Positions 16,987 to 28,796 of a stretch of 64,000 nt of DNA are shown here, piece after piece. Location of the stretch: assembly GCA_016185015.1 (NCBI GenBank), contig JACPOI010000041.1:56324-120323 (forward strand), in the 5' to 3' direction. Position 1 is the first letter of the stretch. Every line of letters begins with the position of its first letter. The position numbers and the translations under genes were made by a program. The notes beneath the pieces were generated by a model. That model made no database searches. It worked only from the letters and a program-made list of their open reading frames with translations, and was not told the origin of the DNA. This DNA is from Burkholderiales bacterium (GTDB taxonomy: Bacteria; Pseudomonadota; Gammaproteobacteria; Burkholderiales; Burkholderiaceae_C).

Positions 16987-19980
16987 TCAGTGGATCTTGG
17001 GGGGCGACTGCTTGTCGTTGTCGATCAGCAGGTCCAGCTGGGCCAGCGGGTTATTCTGCCGGTCCTGCGCTTCGACAAAGTGCAGCAGCTCGACGTTCTG
17101 GATGAAGCTGGCGGCCGAGCTGACCTCCAGGATCTTCTCCGGGGCCATCGGGCGCGCCACGGCATAACCCTGCACATAGTCGACACCGATTTCCGCCAGG
17201 GCCTGCACCGTGGCGGCATCCTCGGCCCATTCGGCGATGGTCTTCATGCCCAGGTTGCGCGCCAGGTTGACGATGGCCTCGACAATGGACACATTGGCCG
17301 GGTGCTGGTTCATGTTGACCACGAAGCTGCCATCGATCTTGAGCAGGTCGGCGGGCAACTCCTTGAGGTAGGAGAAGGACGTGTAGCCGGCCCCGAAATC
17401 ATCCAGCGCCACCCGCGCGCCGTAGCTGCGCACCTTGTCGATGAAACGGCGCGTGTTCTTGAGGTCGTGCAGGGCAATGCTCTCGGTGATCTCGATGCAC
17501 AGGAAGCTGGAGACGTGGCTGTTGCGGCGCAGGATGTCGAACACCTCCTGCATGAACTCCTCGTCATTGAGCGAGGCGCCACTGAGGTTGATGCAGACGA
17601 ACTGGGTGCGCAGCAGCTTGGCCCGATGCTGGTCCAGCCAGGCCAGGGTGGTGGACAGCACCCAGTGGTCGATCTTGCTCATGCGGCCGCTGTCCTCGGC
17701 CGCAGCAATCACGCGGCTGACCGGCACCAGGTTGCCGGCGGTATCCCGCATGCGCAGCAGCACCTCGAAGTTGAGCGCATCGTTCGGTCGGGTCAGCGAC
17801 ATGATCGGTTGCATCTCGAGGAAGAGGCCGGCAATGGTTTCGCTCGCCGAGAGCTCGCCGATCAGCCGGAGTTCAGCCTGGTGCTCGCGGAAGGCCGGGG
17901 AGTCCTGTTCGTACACGACCAACCCGCGGTACTGCCCGGTCTTGGCTTCGCGGCAGGCGCGGTCGGAGGTGGAGAGCACCTCCTTGAACTGCGTGCCGGG
18001 ACTGACCTCGATCAGGCCGATGGAGCCGCGAACATAGAAGGCCTTCTCGCCAACGCGGAAGGGCTTCTCGTCGATGCTGTCGATGATGCCGCGGCAGATG
18101 ACCGTGGCCAGCGGCATGCGCGTGTCCGACAGCAGGATGACGAACTCGTCGCCGCCGACGCGTCCCAGTCGCATCTGGCCTGCCAGCAGGCTGTTGACGC
18201 GGTGGCAGACCTGCCGCAGCACCTCGTCGCCGGCGTTGTGGCCGTAGAGGTCGTTGATAAGCTTGAAACGATCCAGGTCCAGGTAGGCCAGGGCCAGGGG
18301 GTGCGCTTCGTCGATGGCGGCCACCGCTTCGTTGAAGGCCTTCTCGACACCGCGGCGGTTCAGTACCTTGGTCAGCGCATCGTTGTCGGCCAGGAAATTC
18401 AGCTCATCGGCGGCAATGGACTTGTCCGTCACGTCCTGGAGCGAGCCTTCGATCTTGTCGCCGGCCAGCGCCGCCTTCACCAGATAGCGACGCGGTGCCT
18501 CGAAGCCGGTCACGTCCATCTGGCTGCGGATCTCGATATCACCGTCAGGCTGGTTCTGAGCCAGATCGAGCAGCGCATTCCAGATGTCAGCCCCGAAATA
18601 TTGCTGCCAGGTGTTGTGCGTGGTCTTGAAGGCCCGCGGCCCCAGCATCTTACGCAAGGCCGGATTGATGCTGGTGAAACGACCCTGCAGATCCAGCGTG
18701 AACATGCCGATGGGGATGGCGTCGTAGGTGTGCTGCAGCTGTGCCTGTGCGGCGAGTCGTGCCTTGTGTTCCTGACGCATCTGTTCAGCAATGGCCAGGG
18801 AAATCAGCAGCGCCGAAGCCAATGTGACGATCACCGTGTTCAAGGACTCATCCAGTCCCTTGAGTCCCATCGATGCCGCAAAGATATCGAACAGCGTCGA
18901 TACCATGGTGACGCCCAGCGAAGCCGCATACAGCAAGGCCACCCGGTTGCGATTCACGATCACGATCCGCGCGAGGACATAAACGAAGAAGGGCGCCCAC
19001 ACGGCCCCCAGTGCCCACATCGTGGGCAGGAATATGTTCCGGGGCAGGAATACGGCCGCGACAAAAAGCATCACGCAGAGCCACTGGAGGATCGTGATCG
19101 GAAGCGCATAACGCAACCGGCGAAGGTCCTCCAGGAACAACTCTTTGAACAGCGTCACCGTCAGCAAGGCCCACGCTGCGCGTGTGAACGAACGTCCCTG
19201 GGACAACCAGTCGGGTGGCACGGCATGGTTCAGCCACTGGTGATCCCAGCCGCCCGCGGTGGCGCTGAGCCGCACGGTCACGATCAGCCATGCTGCGAAC
19301 ACCAGATAGAGACGCTGCCGATTCATGACAGCGGTGATCAGGACGAATACGGCCAGGACCAGGATCCCGCCGTCGATCAGGCCGGACTTGCGGTGGTAGT
19401 CGCGGATCGCGATGTCGAAACGGTCGCGATCCCACAACTCAGCACTCAATCTGGCGGGTCCGACAAATGAACTGCGGCAGATCACGTCCTGCAGTGACAC
19501 GGCCACAGGCATCGCATGCCCGGCCATGGCGCGATAGATCGTCTGCTCGGGGCTGTAGCCCGTCGTGCCAGCGATAGGGCGCAGGCCTTGCCCGTCCCAG
19601 CATTGGATGTCTACTGCATGCTTGGACGGGAACTCGATCAGCCGGGGCTGAGGGCTCGAACCCCGGTCCGGAATCTCAAAACTGAACCAGACCGGAAGTT
19701 CGGACAGGTTCGTCTTGTAGAAACTGCTGGTTGGCGCTGTGGCCAAGCGGGTTTGGGCTTCTTCAACGGTCCACTGGGCCCCGGTGGGCTCGAGCACGTG
19801 TAGCTCAAGCTGGAGCTCGGATTCGCTACGGTAAAGATCTTGCCAAAAGAAGAGCGCGGCAAACGACACCAAGGCAATCGCAAGGGGAACCACGTAGAAA
19901 GCGATGGCATTGGATAGACGGTCCAAGCCTCGGGAAATCGCGTTCGCTACGGATAGCAGCCCTTGTGACAGTGCTGTCAA
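16987..19980 (-). CDS. Membrane diguanylate cyclase/phosphodiesterase (7TM-PAS-GGDEF-EAL)
   Basis: A 997-residue inner-membrane sensor that may make or break cyclic di-GMP. The N-terminus has one helix (about 27-47), then a periplasmic domain to about 195, then a block of seven or so helices (about 197-395), like 7TM-DISM receptors. A PAS domain follows (about 410-520, with MFTLDLQGRFTSINPAL). The cyclase site is GRVGGDEFVIL at about residue 606, with an intact GGDEF. The phosphodiesterase domain begins FEVLLRM at about 736 (EVL in place of EAL, catalytic Glu kept) and has DDFGAGYTSFSYL at about 858. Both activities could be functional. It is transcribed away from the acyltransferase-like gene at 20105, which lies upstream on the same strand. 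Confidence 0.92.
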   Translation of the reverse strand: MTALSQGLLSVANAISRGLDRLSNAIAFYVVPLAIALVSFAALFFWQDLYRSESELQLELHVLEPTGAQWTVEEAQTRLATAPTSSFYKTNLSELPVWFSFEIPDRGSSPQPRLIEFPSKHAVDIQCWDGQGLRPIAGTTGYSPEQTIYRAMAGHAMPVAVSLQDVICRSSFVGPARLSAELWDRDRFDIAIRDYHRKSGLIDGGILVLAVFVLITAVMNRQRLYLVFAAWLIVTVRLSATAGGWDHQWLNHAVPPDWLSQGRSFTRAAWALLTVTLFKELFLEDLRRLRYALPITILQWLCVMLFVAAVFLPRNIFLPTMWALGAVWAPFFVYVLARIVIVNRNRVALLYAASLGVTMVSTLFDIFAASMGLKGLDESLNTVIVTLASALLISLAIAEQMRQEHKARLAAQAQLQHTYDAIPIGMFTLDLQGRFTSINPALRKMLGPRAFKTTHNTWQQYFGADIWNALLDLAQNQPDGDIEIRSQMDVTGFEAPRRYLVKAALAGDKIEGSLQDVTDKSIAADELNFLADNDALTKVLNRRGVEKAFNEAVAAIDEAHPLALAYLDLDRFKLINDLYGHNAGDEVLRQVCHRVNSLLAGQMRLGRVGGDEFVILLSDTRMPLATVICRGIIDSIDEKPFRVGEKAFYVRGSIGLIEVSPGTQFKEVLSTSDRACREAKTGQYRGLVVYEQDSPAFREHQAELRLIGELSASETIAGLFLEMQPIMSLTRPNDALNFEVLLRMRDTAGNLVPVSRVIAAAEDSGRMSKIDHWVLSTTLAWLDQHRAKLLRTQFVCINLSGASLNDEEFMQEVFDILRRNSHVSSFLCIEITESIALHDLKNTRRFIDKVRSYGARVALDDFGAGYTSFSYLKELPADLLKIDGSFVVNMNQHPANVSIVEAIVNLARNLGMKTIAEWAEDAATVQALAEIGVDYVQGYAVARPMAPEKILEVSSAASFIQNVELLHFVEAQDRQNNPLAQLDLLIDNDKQSPPKIH

Positions 19981-20104
19981 GATCGGTTCCCTTGTTTATT
20001 GTTCCATTCCAACGCCAGGAACGGACTGGCCCAGAAGTCCACATCGTCAATCGATGGATTCCGGCCGTTAGGATAGCGCGATCTCGACGCGTTTGGCTAT
20101 GTTT

Positions 20105-20905
20105 TCAAGAAAATGAGCCCTCCGCACCCGCTGAATGTTGTGCGAAAGTCGTGTTGAGCTTTTCCCTGTCGCCACTCCAGCGCAGCGGTTCCAGGCATGT
20201 GCGCTGGATATCGGGATGCTGCGTGTAGAAGAAGAACTCCAGCAGCGGATTGTTGCTTGCGACCAGCCGGTCATGAAAGGCCCGGATCTCCAGTCCCAAT
20301 ATGCGGTGCGGAATGTTGTTCTGCTTGGGCAGAAAGGTCTTGCCCGGAAGCACGTCGGCAAGTGTGAGCTGTTCGTACATACGGTCCAAGGGCGGCCTGG
20401 CACCCACCAGGATCCAGTCAATGTGGTTGTGCGCACAGTACTGGTACACCGCCTTGAGGAGCAACATTCGCACCAGACGGCCGGGCAGGCCCTGGGCCAC
20501 GCCCAGGCGCCGGACTTCCGCAATCGTCTTGCCGCGCAACCCCTCGGGCAAAGCGACAAACTCTTCCAAATTCAGGGGATTGACCCGATTCGTCTGGATA
20601 CGTACCGTTCCCAATGCCGATCCATCCACTTTCGATTCGGCGATCAGCAAGACCACCCCGTCTTCGGTGTCGTCCGGTTCGGGCGTCTTGAGAGACTCGG
20701 CGACCAGGGGCAAATGCCGGGCATAGGCCCGCTGACGCACTTCGACCACCTTCTTCAGGTCGTCCGTATTGGTCGCCTGGCGCACCGTGAAGGGCAGGTA
20801 CTGGACGTTTTCCGCTATGGCCTGATCCTCTTCGGGCTCCTGATAGGCGGGCGGGATGTTCATGGAGCGAACGGCGGCTTCAGTTCCCAGAAGGTTGGTC
20901 GACAT
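20105..20905 (-). CDS. FeeM-like N-acyl amino acid synthase / GNAT-fold protein
   Basis: A 266-residue protein with an acyltransferase fold. From about residue 38 it reads PFTVRQATNTDDLKKVVEVR, then QRAYARHLP, LGTVRIQTN, and TIAEVRRLGVAQGLPGRL, an order shared by N-acyl amino acid synthases (FeeM) and distantly by acyl-homoserine-lactone synthases. Such enzymes transfer an acyl chain from acyl carrier protein to an amine. The first 35 residues are a poorly conserved acidic leader. It lies upstream of the GGDEF-EAL gene on the same strand with a gap of 124 bp, so the two may be co-regulated. The acyl donor and acceptor are not predictable here. Confidence 0.72.
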   Translation of the reverse strand: MSTNLLGTEAAVRSMNIPPAYQEPEEDQAIAENVQYLPFTVRQATNTDDLKKVVEVRQRAYARHLPLVAESLKTPEPDDTEDGVVLLIAESKVDGSALGTVRIQTNRVNPLNLEEFVALPEGLRGKTIAEVRRLGVAQGLPGRLVRMLLLKAVYQYCAHNHIDWILVGARPPLDRMYEQLTLADVLPGKTFLPKQNNIPHRILGLEIRAFHDRLVASNNPLLEFFFYTQHPDIQRTCLEPLRWSGDREKLNTTFAQHSAGAEGSFS

Positions 20906-21087
20906 AAGTGGATACCTCAGGCTAGGTTGTTGCCCGTCTGGCTGAGTCCAGCCCCCCTACGGACATGCGCCACTTTATGCCTTTGCCGTTAAAAAATTGA
21001 GTCGGGTTTTGCCTGATCCTCTTGTAGGAATTTCCCTGACAAGCGCTGTTGCGGCTGTGGCACACTCGCTGACTTTGTTTCCCTAGC

Positions 21088-21103
21088 CCGGCCTACAGGC
21101 CGG
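21088..21103. other. 16-bp palindrome in the tex leader
   Basis: CCGGCCT and AGGCCGG form perfect 7-bp arms around AC, 17 bp before the tex start codon. It could be a regulatory dyad or a hairpin in the 5' leader. Nothing else marks it out. Confidence 0.3.
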
Positions 21104-21120
21104 CGCCAAGTCAGAGAGTC

Positions 21121-23451
<2,331 letters not shown>

Positions 23452-23588
23452 GCCTGGGAGCCGGAGGGCCGCGGGTGGCGTGGGCCGGCTCACGCCCCTG
23501 TCGCCTGGGGGCCTCGTCACTCGACGCGGCGGGTGAGGGCAGGACATAATGGCGCCATGAGCCAGAACGATGCCCGGAGACTGCAAGC

Positions 23589-24395
23589 ATGGAGTTGAAT
23601 GCCCTGCTGGCGTCTCCCATCGTGCTGCCCAGCATCCCCAAGGTCGTCGCGCTGCTGCTCAGCGAGCTGGACCGTGAGGTCGCCGACCTGAAGAACATCA
23701 CCCAGCTGATCAGCACCGACCTGGCCCTGACCACCCGTGTGCTGCAGACGGCCAACACCCCGCCGTTCCGGCTCTCGGGCAAGGTCAACAGCGCCGCCGA
23801 GGCCCTGGCCATCCTGGACCTTTCCCACATCCGCCACATGGCGTCCGAGGCCGCCTCGGCGGCCTCGCTCAAGGGCATCCCCGGCATCAACCTGCCGCAG
23901 TTCTGGATCTACAGCCTCAACGTGGCCAAGCTGGCGCGTTCGCTGGCCGGCGTGACCCGGCAGAACCAGGGCGCCGCCTTCACCTGCGGCCTGATCCATG
24001 CGATCGGCGAACTGGTCATGCACGCCGGCATGCCCGCCGAGATGGCCCTGCTGAACAAGGAGCTCGGGCCGCTGGACCTCAAGCGCGCCAAGGCCGAGTT
24101 CATGCGCTTTGGCTACAACTATGCCCATGTCGGGGCGGCTTATGCGCGCCAGTGGCACTTTCCGCAGCCCATCGTCGATGCGCTGGAACACCAGTACGCA
24201 CCGTTCTCCAACAACGTCTATGAGCCGCTGGCCGGGGTCATCCACCTCGCCACCTGGCGCGCCCGGGCCCGGGAAGCCAAGCTCAACGAGCGGGCCCTGG
24301 CCGTGACCTTCCCCGGCGAAGTCGGCGAGGTGCTGGACCTGGACATCGACATGGTGCTGCAGCAGGACCCCTTCGACTGGTCCGCCCACACCTGA
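23589..24395 (+). CDS. HDOD-domain signalling protein
   Basis: A 268-residue protein filled by one HDOD domain. It shows the family opening LPSIPKVVALLLSELDREVA, then LISTDLALTTRVLQTANTPPF, ALAILDLSHIRHMASEAA and FTCGLIHAIGELVMHAG. HDOD proteins are catalytically inactive HD relatives found in signalling and surface-behaviour pathways. There is no attached receiver, GGDEF or EAL domain here. It starts 137 bp after tex in the same direction. Its exact partner is unknown; the genome context includes cyclic-di-GMP and chemosensory genes. Confidence 0.85.
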   Translation: MELNALLASPIVLPSIPKVVALLLSELDREVADLKNITQLISTDLALTTRVLQTANTPPFRLSGKVNSAAEALAILDLSHIRHMASEAASAASLKGIPGINLPQFWIYSLNVAKLARSLAGVTRQNQGAAFTCGLIHAIGELVMHAGMPAEMALLNKELGPLDLKRAKAEFMRFGYNYAHVGAAYARQWHFPQPIVDALEHQYAPFSNNVYEPLAGVIHLATWRARAREAKLNERALAVTFPGEVGEVLDLDIDMVLQQDPFDWSAHT

Positions 24396-24429
24396 GAGGC
24401 TGAGAGCAGGTTTCCCTGATTCTTCCCGC

Positions 24430-25542
24430 ATGAAAGCTTTGAGTCTGTATGCCGGGCCGGCGGCCCGCGAGCACATCCGCCAGCACGGCCTGCTGCCGGG
24501 TCACATCCATACCATCCCGGCGGCGGCCGGCGGCCCCAAGGGGCTGATCCTGGGGGCGCTGGATCGCTACCTGTTCGGACAGTGGCTGCCGCAGTCAGCC
24601 CAGCCGGTCGACCTGGTCGGCGGCTCGATCGGCGCCTGGCGCATGGCCACCGCCTGCCTGGATGATCCGGTGGCCGCTTTCGAACGCCTGGAGCACGACT
24701 ACATCCGCCAGCACTACGAATTCAGGCCCGGCAACAAGCTTCCCAGCGCCCGCCACGTGAGCGAGATGTTCGGGCAGAACCTGCGCTCCTTTTACGGTGG
24801 TCGTGAAGCCGAGGTGCTACAGCATCCGCGCTACCACCTGCATGTCGTGACCTCGCGCGGCCGCCATATCTTGCGCCGCGAGCACGGTCTGGGCACGCCA
24901 CTGGGGTATCTGGGGGCTTTTCTCACCAACACGGTGCGGCGCAAGGCCATGGGTGCCTGGCTGGAGCGCGTGGTGTTTTCCACCCGCAGCGCCTCAGCGC
25001 CCGACGCACCGTGCGCCGCGCTGCCTTTTGACAGCCACGACTACCGTACTCGCCAGCTGCCGCTGGACGCGGCCAACTTCTACCCGGCCCTGCAGGCCAG
25101 CTGCTCCATTCCCTTTGCACTGCAGGCTGTGCACGACATCCCTGGCGCGCCGCCCGGCGCCTACTGGGACGGTGGCATCACCGACTACCACCTGCATCTC
25201 AATTACGCCGCCGCGCCCGATGCCGCGCAGCGGCCTGGCCTGGTGCTGTACCCGCATTTCCAGCGTGCCGTGGTGCCAGGCTGGCTGGACAAGGCGCTCA
25301 CGTGGCGCCACCAGGCCACGCATCACCTGGACAATATGCTGCTGCTGGCGCCGAACCCCGAATGGATCAAAACCTTGCCCAACGGCAAGCTGCCCGACCG
25401 CAAGGACTTCACCCACTACGGCAACAACCTGGCCGCGCGTGTGCAGGCCTGGAGCCAGGCCGTGCAGATGAGCCGTCAACTGGCTGACGAGTTCCAGGCC
25501 TGGCTGGACCAGCCGGACCCGGCGCAACTGCAGCCGCTTTGA
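24430..25542 (+). CDS. Patatin-like phospholipase-family protein
   Basis: A 370-residue predicted lipid acyl hydrolase. The oxyanion-hole stretch AAAGGPKGLILGALD lies near residue 32, the nucleophile elbow is VGGSIGAWR near 63 (G-x-S-x-G with glycine before serine), and the catalytic aspartate is in YWDGGITDYH near 245, completing the Ser-Asp dyad. No signal peptide is evident, so it is probably cytoplasmic or peripheral. It follows the HDOD gene by 34 bp and is followed by a small lipoprotein gene. Substrate specificity is unknown. Confidence 0.85.
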   Translation: MKALSLYAGPAAREHIRQHGLLPGHIHTIPAAAGGPKGLILGALDRYLFGQWLPQSAQPVDLVGGSIGAWRMATACLDDPVAAFERLEHDYIRQHYEFRPGNKLPSARHVSEMFGQNLRSFYGGREAEVLQHPRYHLHVVTSRGRHILRREHGLGTPLGYLGAFLTNTVRRKAMGAWLERVVFSTRSASAPDAPCAALPFDSHDYRTRQLPLDAANFYPALQASCSIPFALQAVHDIPGAPPGAYWDGGITDYHLHLNYAAAPDAAQRPGLVLYPHFQRAVVPGWLDKALTWRHQATHHLDNMLLLAPNPEWIKTLPNGKLPDRKDFTHYGNNLAARVQAWSQAVQMSRQLADEFQAWLDQPDPAQLQPL

Positions 25543-25575
25543 AGGCTGCGCCTATTCCCTTTCCAGGAGCTTCCC

Positions 25576-25737
25576 ATGCACAAGCTGATTGCTACATTCG
25601 CCGTTCTGATGCTGCTGACGGCCTGCTCACCTGAAGTCGGCAGCAAGGCCTGGTGTGAGCAGCTGCAGGCCAAGCCCAAGGGCGACTGGACGGCCAACGA
25701 GGCGGCCGACTACGCCAAGAACTGCCTGTTCAAGTAA
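25576..25737 (+). CDS. Small lipoprotein, DUF3012-like
   Basis: A 53-residue protein with a lipoprotein signal peptide: basic start MHK, hydrophobic core IATFAVLML, and lipobox LTAC, so Cys17 would be acylated. The mature part SPEVGSKAWCEQLQAKPKGD continues with WTANEAADYAKNCLF and carries two more cysteines that could pair. This composition matches the DUF3012 family of tiny lipoproteins. AGGAGC lies 7 bp before the ATG. It lies 33 bp after the patatin-like gene and may be co-transcribed. Function is unknown. Confidence 0.8.
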   Translation: MHKLIATFAVLMLLTACSPEVGSKAWCEQLQAKPKGDWTANEAADYAKNCLFK

Positions 25738-25757
25738 GCGGCATGCGGCTTTCAGGC

Positions 25758-26894
25758 TCACATCGCCTGCTGCAGCATGGCACGGTAGTCGTCCGCGCTG
25801 GCGATGCGCGGGTTGGTCTTGTGGCAGTGGTCGGCCAGCGCGCCAGCGATGACGGCATCGAACTGGCTCTCGCTCACGCCCATCTCACGCAGGCCGCTGG
25901 CCAGACCCAGACGGGCGTTCATGTCCTTGATAGCCAAGGCGATGTCGCCGGCCGAGTCCAGGTTCATGGCCTGGGCCAGACGCAGCAGGCGCGACTCCTT
26001 CTGGATCGATTCGGCACCGGCGTTGAAGTTGATGACCGCCGGCAGGAACATGGCGTTGAGCGTGCCATGGTGCAGGCGCGGGTCCACGCCGCCCAGGCTG
26101 TGGCTCAGGGAATGCACGCAGCCCAGGCCTTTCTGGAAGGCCATGGCTCCCTGCATGGAGGCGCTCATCAGGTTCAGGCGCGCCTCGCGGTCGCTGCCAT
26201 CCTTGGTGGCGCGCTCGATGTGCGCCCAGGCGCGCTGCAGGCCGTCCAGCGCAATGCCGTCGGCCGGCGGATTGAAGGCCGGGGCCATGAAGGTTTCCAT
26301 GCAATGGGCGATGGCGTCCATGCCGGTGGCGGCCGTCAGCTTCGAGGGCAGTCCCAGCGTGAGCTCAGGGTCGCAGATGGCGGTCTTGGGCACCAGGTGC
26401 CAGGAATGGAAACCCAGCTTGCGGCCGTCGTCGACGATGATGAGGGCGCCACGTGCGACTTCGCTGCCGGTGCCCGCCGTGGTCGGCACGGCGATCAGCG
26501 GCGCCACGCGCTCGGTGATCTTCGGTGAGCCGCCTTCGATGGTGGCGTAGGTCTTCAAGGGACCTTCGTGCGTGGCGGCGATCGCCACACCCTTGGCACA
26601 GTCGATGGCGCTGCCGCCACCCAGCCCGATCAGGCCGTCGCACTGCTGCGCCTGGTAGATCGCGGTGGCGGCCCGCACGGCGGCCTCGGTCGGGTTCGAC
26701 GGGGTCTGGTCGAACACCGCCGCACGCATGCCGGGCAGGGCGTCCAGCGCCTTCTGCAGCAGGCCGGCGGCCTTGACCCCGGCATCGGTCACGATCAGCG
26801 GGCGGCTGATACCGTTGCGTTCGCACTCCTGTTTCAGCAGCTTGATGGCGCCGAAATCGAACTGGACCTGGGTGATGTAGTAGATAAGCGCCAT
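25758..26894 (-). CDS. Iron-containing alcohol dehydrogenase
   Basis: A 378-residue group-III (Fe-type) alcohol dehydrogenase. The NAD-binding glycine motif reads GLGGGSAIDCAKGVA near residue 95; PTTAGTGSEV is at about 138 and metal-binding histidines occur in DAIAHCMETFM and in GCVHSLSHSLGGVDPRLHHG. The start at 26894 is preceded by GGAG and opens MALIYYITQVQFDFGAIKLL; a longer frame to 26966 runs through the divergent promoter area and is rejected. It is divergent from the esterase gene at 26965, with 70 bp between. It interconverts an alcohol and an aldehyde; the substrate is unknown. Confidence 0.92.
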   Translation of the reverse strand: MALIYYITQVQFDFGAIKLLKQECERNGISRPLIVTDAGVKAAGLLQKALDALPGMRAAVFDQTPSNPTEAAVRAATAIYQAQQCDGLIGLGGGSAIDCAKGVAIAATHEGPLKTYATIEGGSPKITERVAPLIAVPTTAGTGSEVARGALIIVDDGRKLGFHSWHLVPKTAICDPELTLGLPSKLTAATGMDAIAHCMETFMAPAFNPPADGIALDGLQRAWAHIERATKDGSDREARLNLMSASMQGAMAFQKGLGCVHSLSHSLGGVDPRLHHGTLNAMFLPAVINFNAGAESIQKESRLLRLAQAMNLDSAGDIALAIKDMNARLGLASGLREMGVSESQFDAVIAGALADHCHKTNPRIASADDYRAMLQQAM

Positions 26895-26964
26895 GGTGGT
26901 TTGTCTCCGCGGTGTACGATCAAAAACTCCGAATCGAGCCACTTTAGCAAGCAAATCCCCACCC

Positions 26965-27924
26965 ATGAGTCACCAACGCAACCCGCGTGCCCTGCTGACC
27001 CCTGCCATGCACCAGGTGCTGGACCGCATGGCGCGCACGCGCCAGCTGCCACTGCATGCGCTGAGTCCGCAGCAGGCGCGCCAGGTCTACGAGGTGGGCT
27101 CCAGCATGCTGGACATCCCGGGGCACAAACTGGCACGCGTGCAGGACCTGAGCATCCCGACACGCGACGGCCAGGCGCTAGCGGCCCGGCTCTACGCGCC
27201 GGCGCAGGACCATCTGCCGGTGCTGCTCTACTTCCACGGCGGCGGCTTCACCATCGGCAGCGTGGCCACGCACGATGCACTGTGCCGCCACCTGAGCCAT
27301 CTGGCGCACTGCGCCGTGCTCTCGGTGGATTACCGGCTGGCGCCCGAGCACAAGTTCCCCACCGCCTCCAACGACGCCTGGGATGCACTGCAGTGGCTGG
27401 CCGCGCAAGCCGGGGCCCTGGGCCTGGATGGCAGCCGCCTGGCCGTGGGCGGCGACAGCGCGGGTGGCACGCTGGCCATCGTCACCGCCCTCGAGGCGCG
27501 TGACGCGGGCCTGCCGCTGGCCCTGCAACTGCTGTTCTACCCGGGCTGTGCCGCCCACCAGGACACTCCCTCGCACAAGACCTTTGCCCACGGCTTCGTG
27601 ATCGAGGAGCCGCACATCACCTATTTCTTCAACCACTACGTCAACACCCCGGCCGACCGCGACGACTGGCGCTTTGCGCCGCTGCACGCGCCGGATGTGG
27701 ACGGCGTGGCGCCGGCCTGGATCGGCCTGGCCGAATGCGACCCCTTGGTGGACGAGGGCGTGCTGTACGCCGACAAGCTGCGTGCTGCCGGCGTGACCGT
27801 CGACCTGGAGATCTACCGCGGCGTGGTGCACGAATTCATCAAGATGGGCCGCGCCATACCCGAAGCCCTGCAGGCCCACGCCGATGCCGCACGGGCGTTG
27901 AAACACGCCTTCCAGACCGCATGA
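26965..27924 (+). CDS. Alpha/beta hydrolase, hormone-sensitive-lipase family
   Basis: A 319-residue esterase. The HSL-family oxyanion motif HGGG is in LLYFHGGGFTIGS near residue 90, the nucleophile is in AVGGDSAGGTLAI near 163, and the acid/histidine pair appear as GLAECDPLVDEG near 255 and GVVHEFIKMGRA near 290. There is no signal peptide. The start at 26965 is preferred to an in-frame ATG at 26893, which overlaps the divergent alcohol dehydrogenase start. The stop overlaps the start of the next gene (ATGA), so hydrolase and thioesterase-acetyltransferase are probably coupled. Confidence 0.9.
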   Translation: MSHQRNPRALLTPAMHQVLDRMARTRQLPLHALSPQQARQVYEVGSSMLDIPGHKLARVQDLSIPTRDGQALAARLYAPAQDHLPVLLYFHGGGFTIGSVATHDALCRHLSHLAHCAVLSVDYRLAPEHKFPTASNDAWDALQWLAAQAGALGLDGSRLAVGGDSAGGTLAIVTALEARDAGLPLALQLLFYPGCAAHQDTPSHKTFAHGFVIEEPHITYFFNHYVNTPADRDDWRFAPLHAPDVDGVAPAWIGLAECDPLVDEGVLYADKLRAAGVTVDLEIYRGVVHEFIKMGRAIPEALQAHADAARALKHAFQTA

Positions 27925-28796
27925 GCAAGCACACCATCACCCGCGCCGACTTCCGCTTCTTCCACTCCCTGCGTGTGCGCTGGGCCGAGGTGGACATGCA
28001 GAAGATCGTCTTCAATGCGCATTACCTGATGTACTTCGACACTGCCATCAGCGACTACTGGCGCGCCCTTGCCCTGCCTTACGAGGCCGCCATGGAACAT
28101 CTGGGCGGCGACCTGTACGTGAAGAAGGCCGGCCTGGAGTACCACGCCTCGGCGCGTTTCGACGACCAGCTGCGCATCGGCATGAAGTGCGAGCGCATCG
28201 GCAACTCATCGATCCAGTTTCGGGGTGGCGTGTTCCGCGGCGACACGCTGCTGGTCGAGGGCGAACTCATCTACGTGTATGCCAACCCGGCCACCCAGAC
28301 GTCGAAACCGGTGCCACAGGCCCTGCGCGACACGCTGACGGGCTTTGAGGCCGGCGAGGCCATGGTGGAGATCCGCCTGGGCGCCTGGGCCCAGTTGGGG
28401 GAGGCGGCGCGCCAGGTCCGCACCGAGGTCTTTGTGCAGGAGCAGGAGATTCCGCTGGAACTGGAGTGGGACGAGGACGACGCCACAGCCCTGCACGCGG
28501 TGGCCTACAACCGCCTGGGCATGCCGGTGGCCACGGGGCGTCTGCTGCAGCACGGGCCGGACGTGGCCAGGATCGGGCGCATGGCGGTCACGCGCGTGTT
28601 GCGCGGCAGCGGCCTGGGGCGCGACATCCTGCAATCACTGCTGCAGGCGGCGGCGCAACGCGGTGACCGTTCGGTCCTGCTGCACGCCCAGCGCAGTGCC
28701 GAAGCCTTCTATCTGCAGCTTGGCTTCCAGCCGCAAGGGGAGCCGTTCGAGGAGGCCGGCATCCCCCACATCGAGATGGTCCGAGCCCTGCCTTAG
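27921..28796 (+). CDS. Fusion protein: 4HBT/YbgC-type thioesterase plus GNAT acetyltransferase
   Basis: A 291-residue two-domain protein. Residues about 1-140 form a hotdog thioesterase: RVRWAEVDMQKIVFNAHYLMYFD contains the D-x-x-x-I-x-F/Y-x-x-H/Y/F pattern of YbgC/FadM proteins and continues with FRGGVFRGDTLLVEGELIY. Residues about 145-291 form a GNAT domain: VRTEVFVQEQEIPLELEWDE, the acetyl-CoA loop RMAVTRVLRGSGLGRDIL, and AFYLQLGFQPQGE. Both halves keep their key motifs with no frameshift between. It might couple acyl-CoA hydrolysis and acyl transfer, which is inference. It ends convergently with ygfZ, overlapping by 4 bp. Confidence 0.88.
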   Translation: MSKHTITRADFRFFHSLRVRWAEVDMQKIVFNAHYLMYFDTAISDYWRALALPYEAAMEHLGGDLYVKKAGLEYHASARFDDQLRIGMKCERIGNSSIQFRGGVFRGDTLLVEGELIYVYANPATQTSKPVPQALRDTLTGFEAGEAMVEIRLGAWAQLGEAARQVRTEVFVQEQEIPLELEWDEDDATALHAVAYNRLGMPVATGRLLQHGPDVARIGRMAVTRVLRGSGLGRDILQSLLQAAAQRGDRSVLLHAQRSAEAFYLQLGFQPQGEPFEEAGIPHIEMVRALP

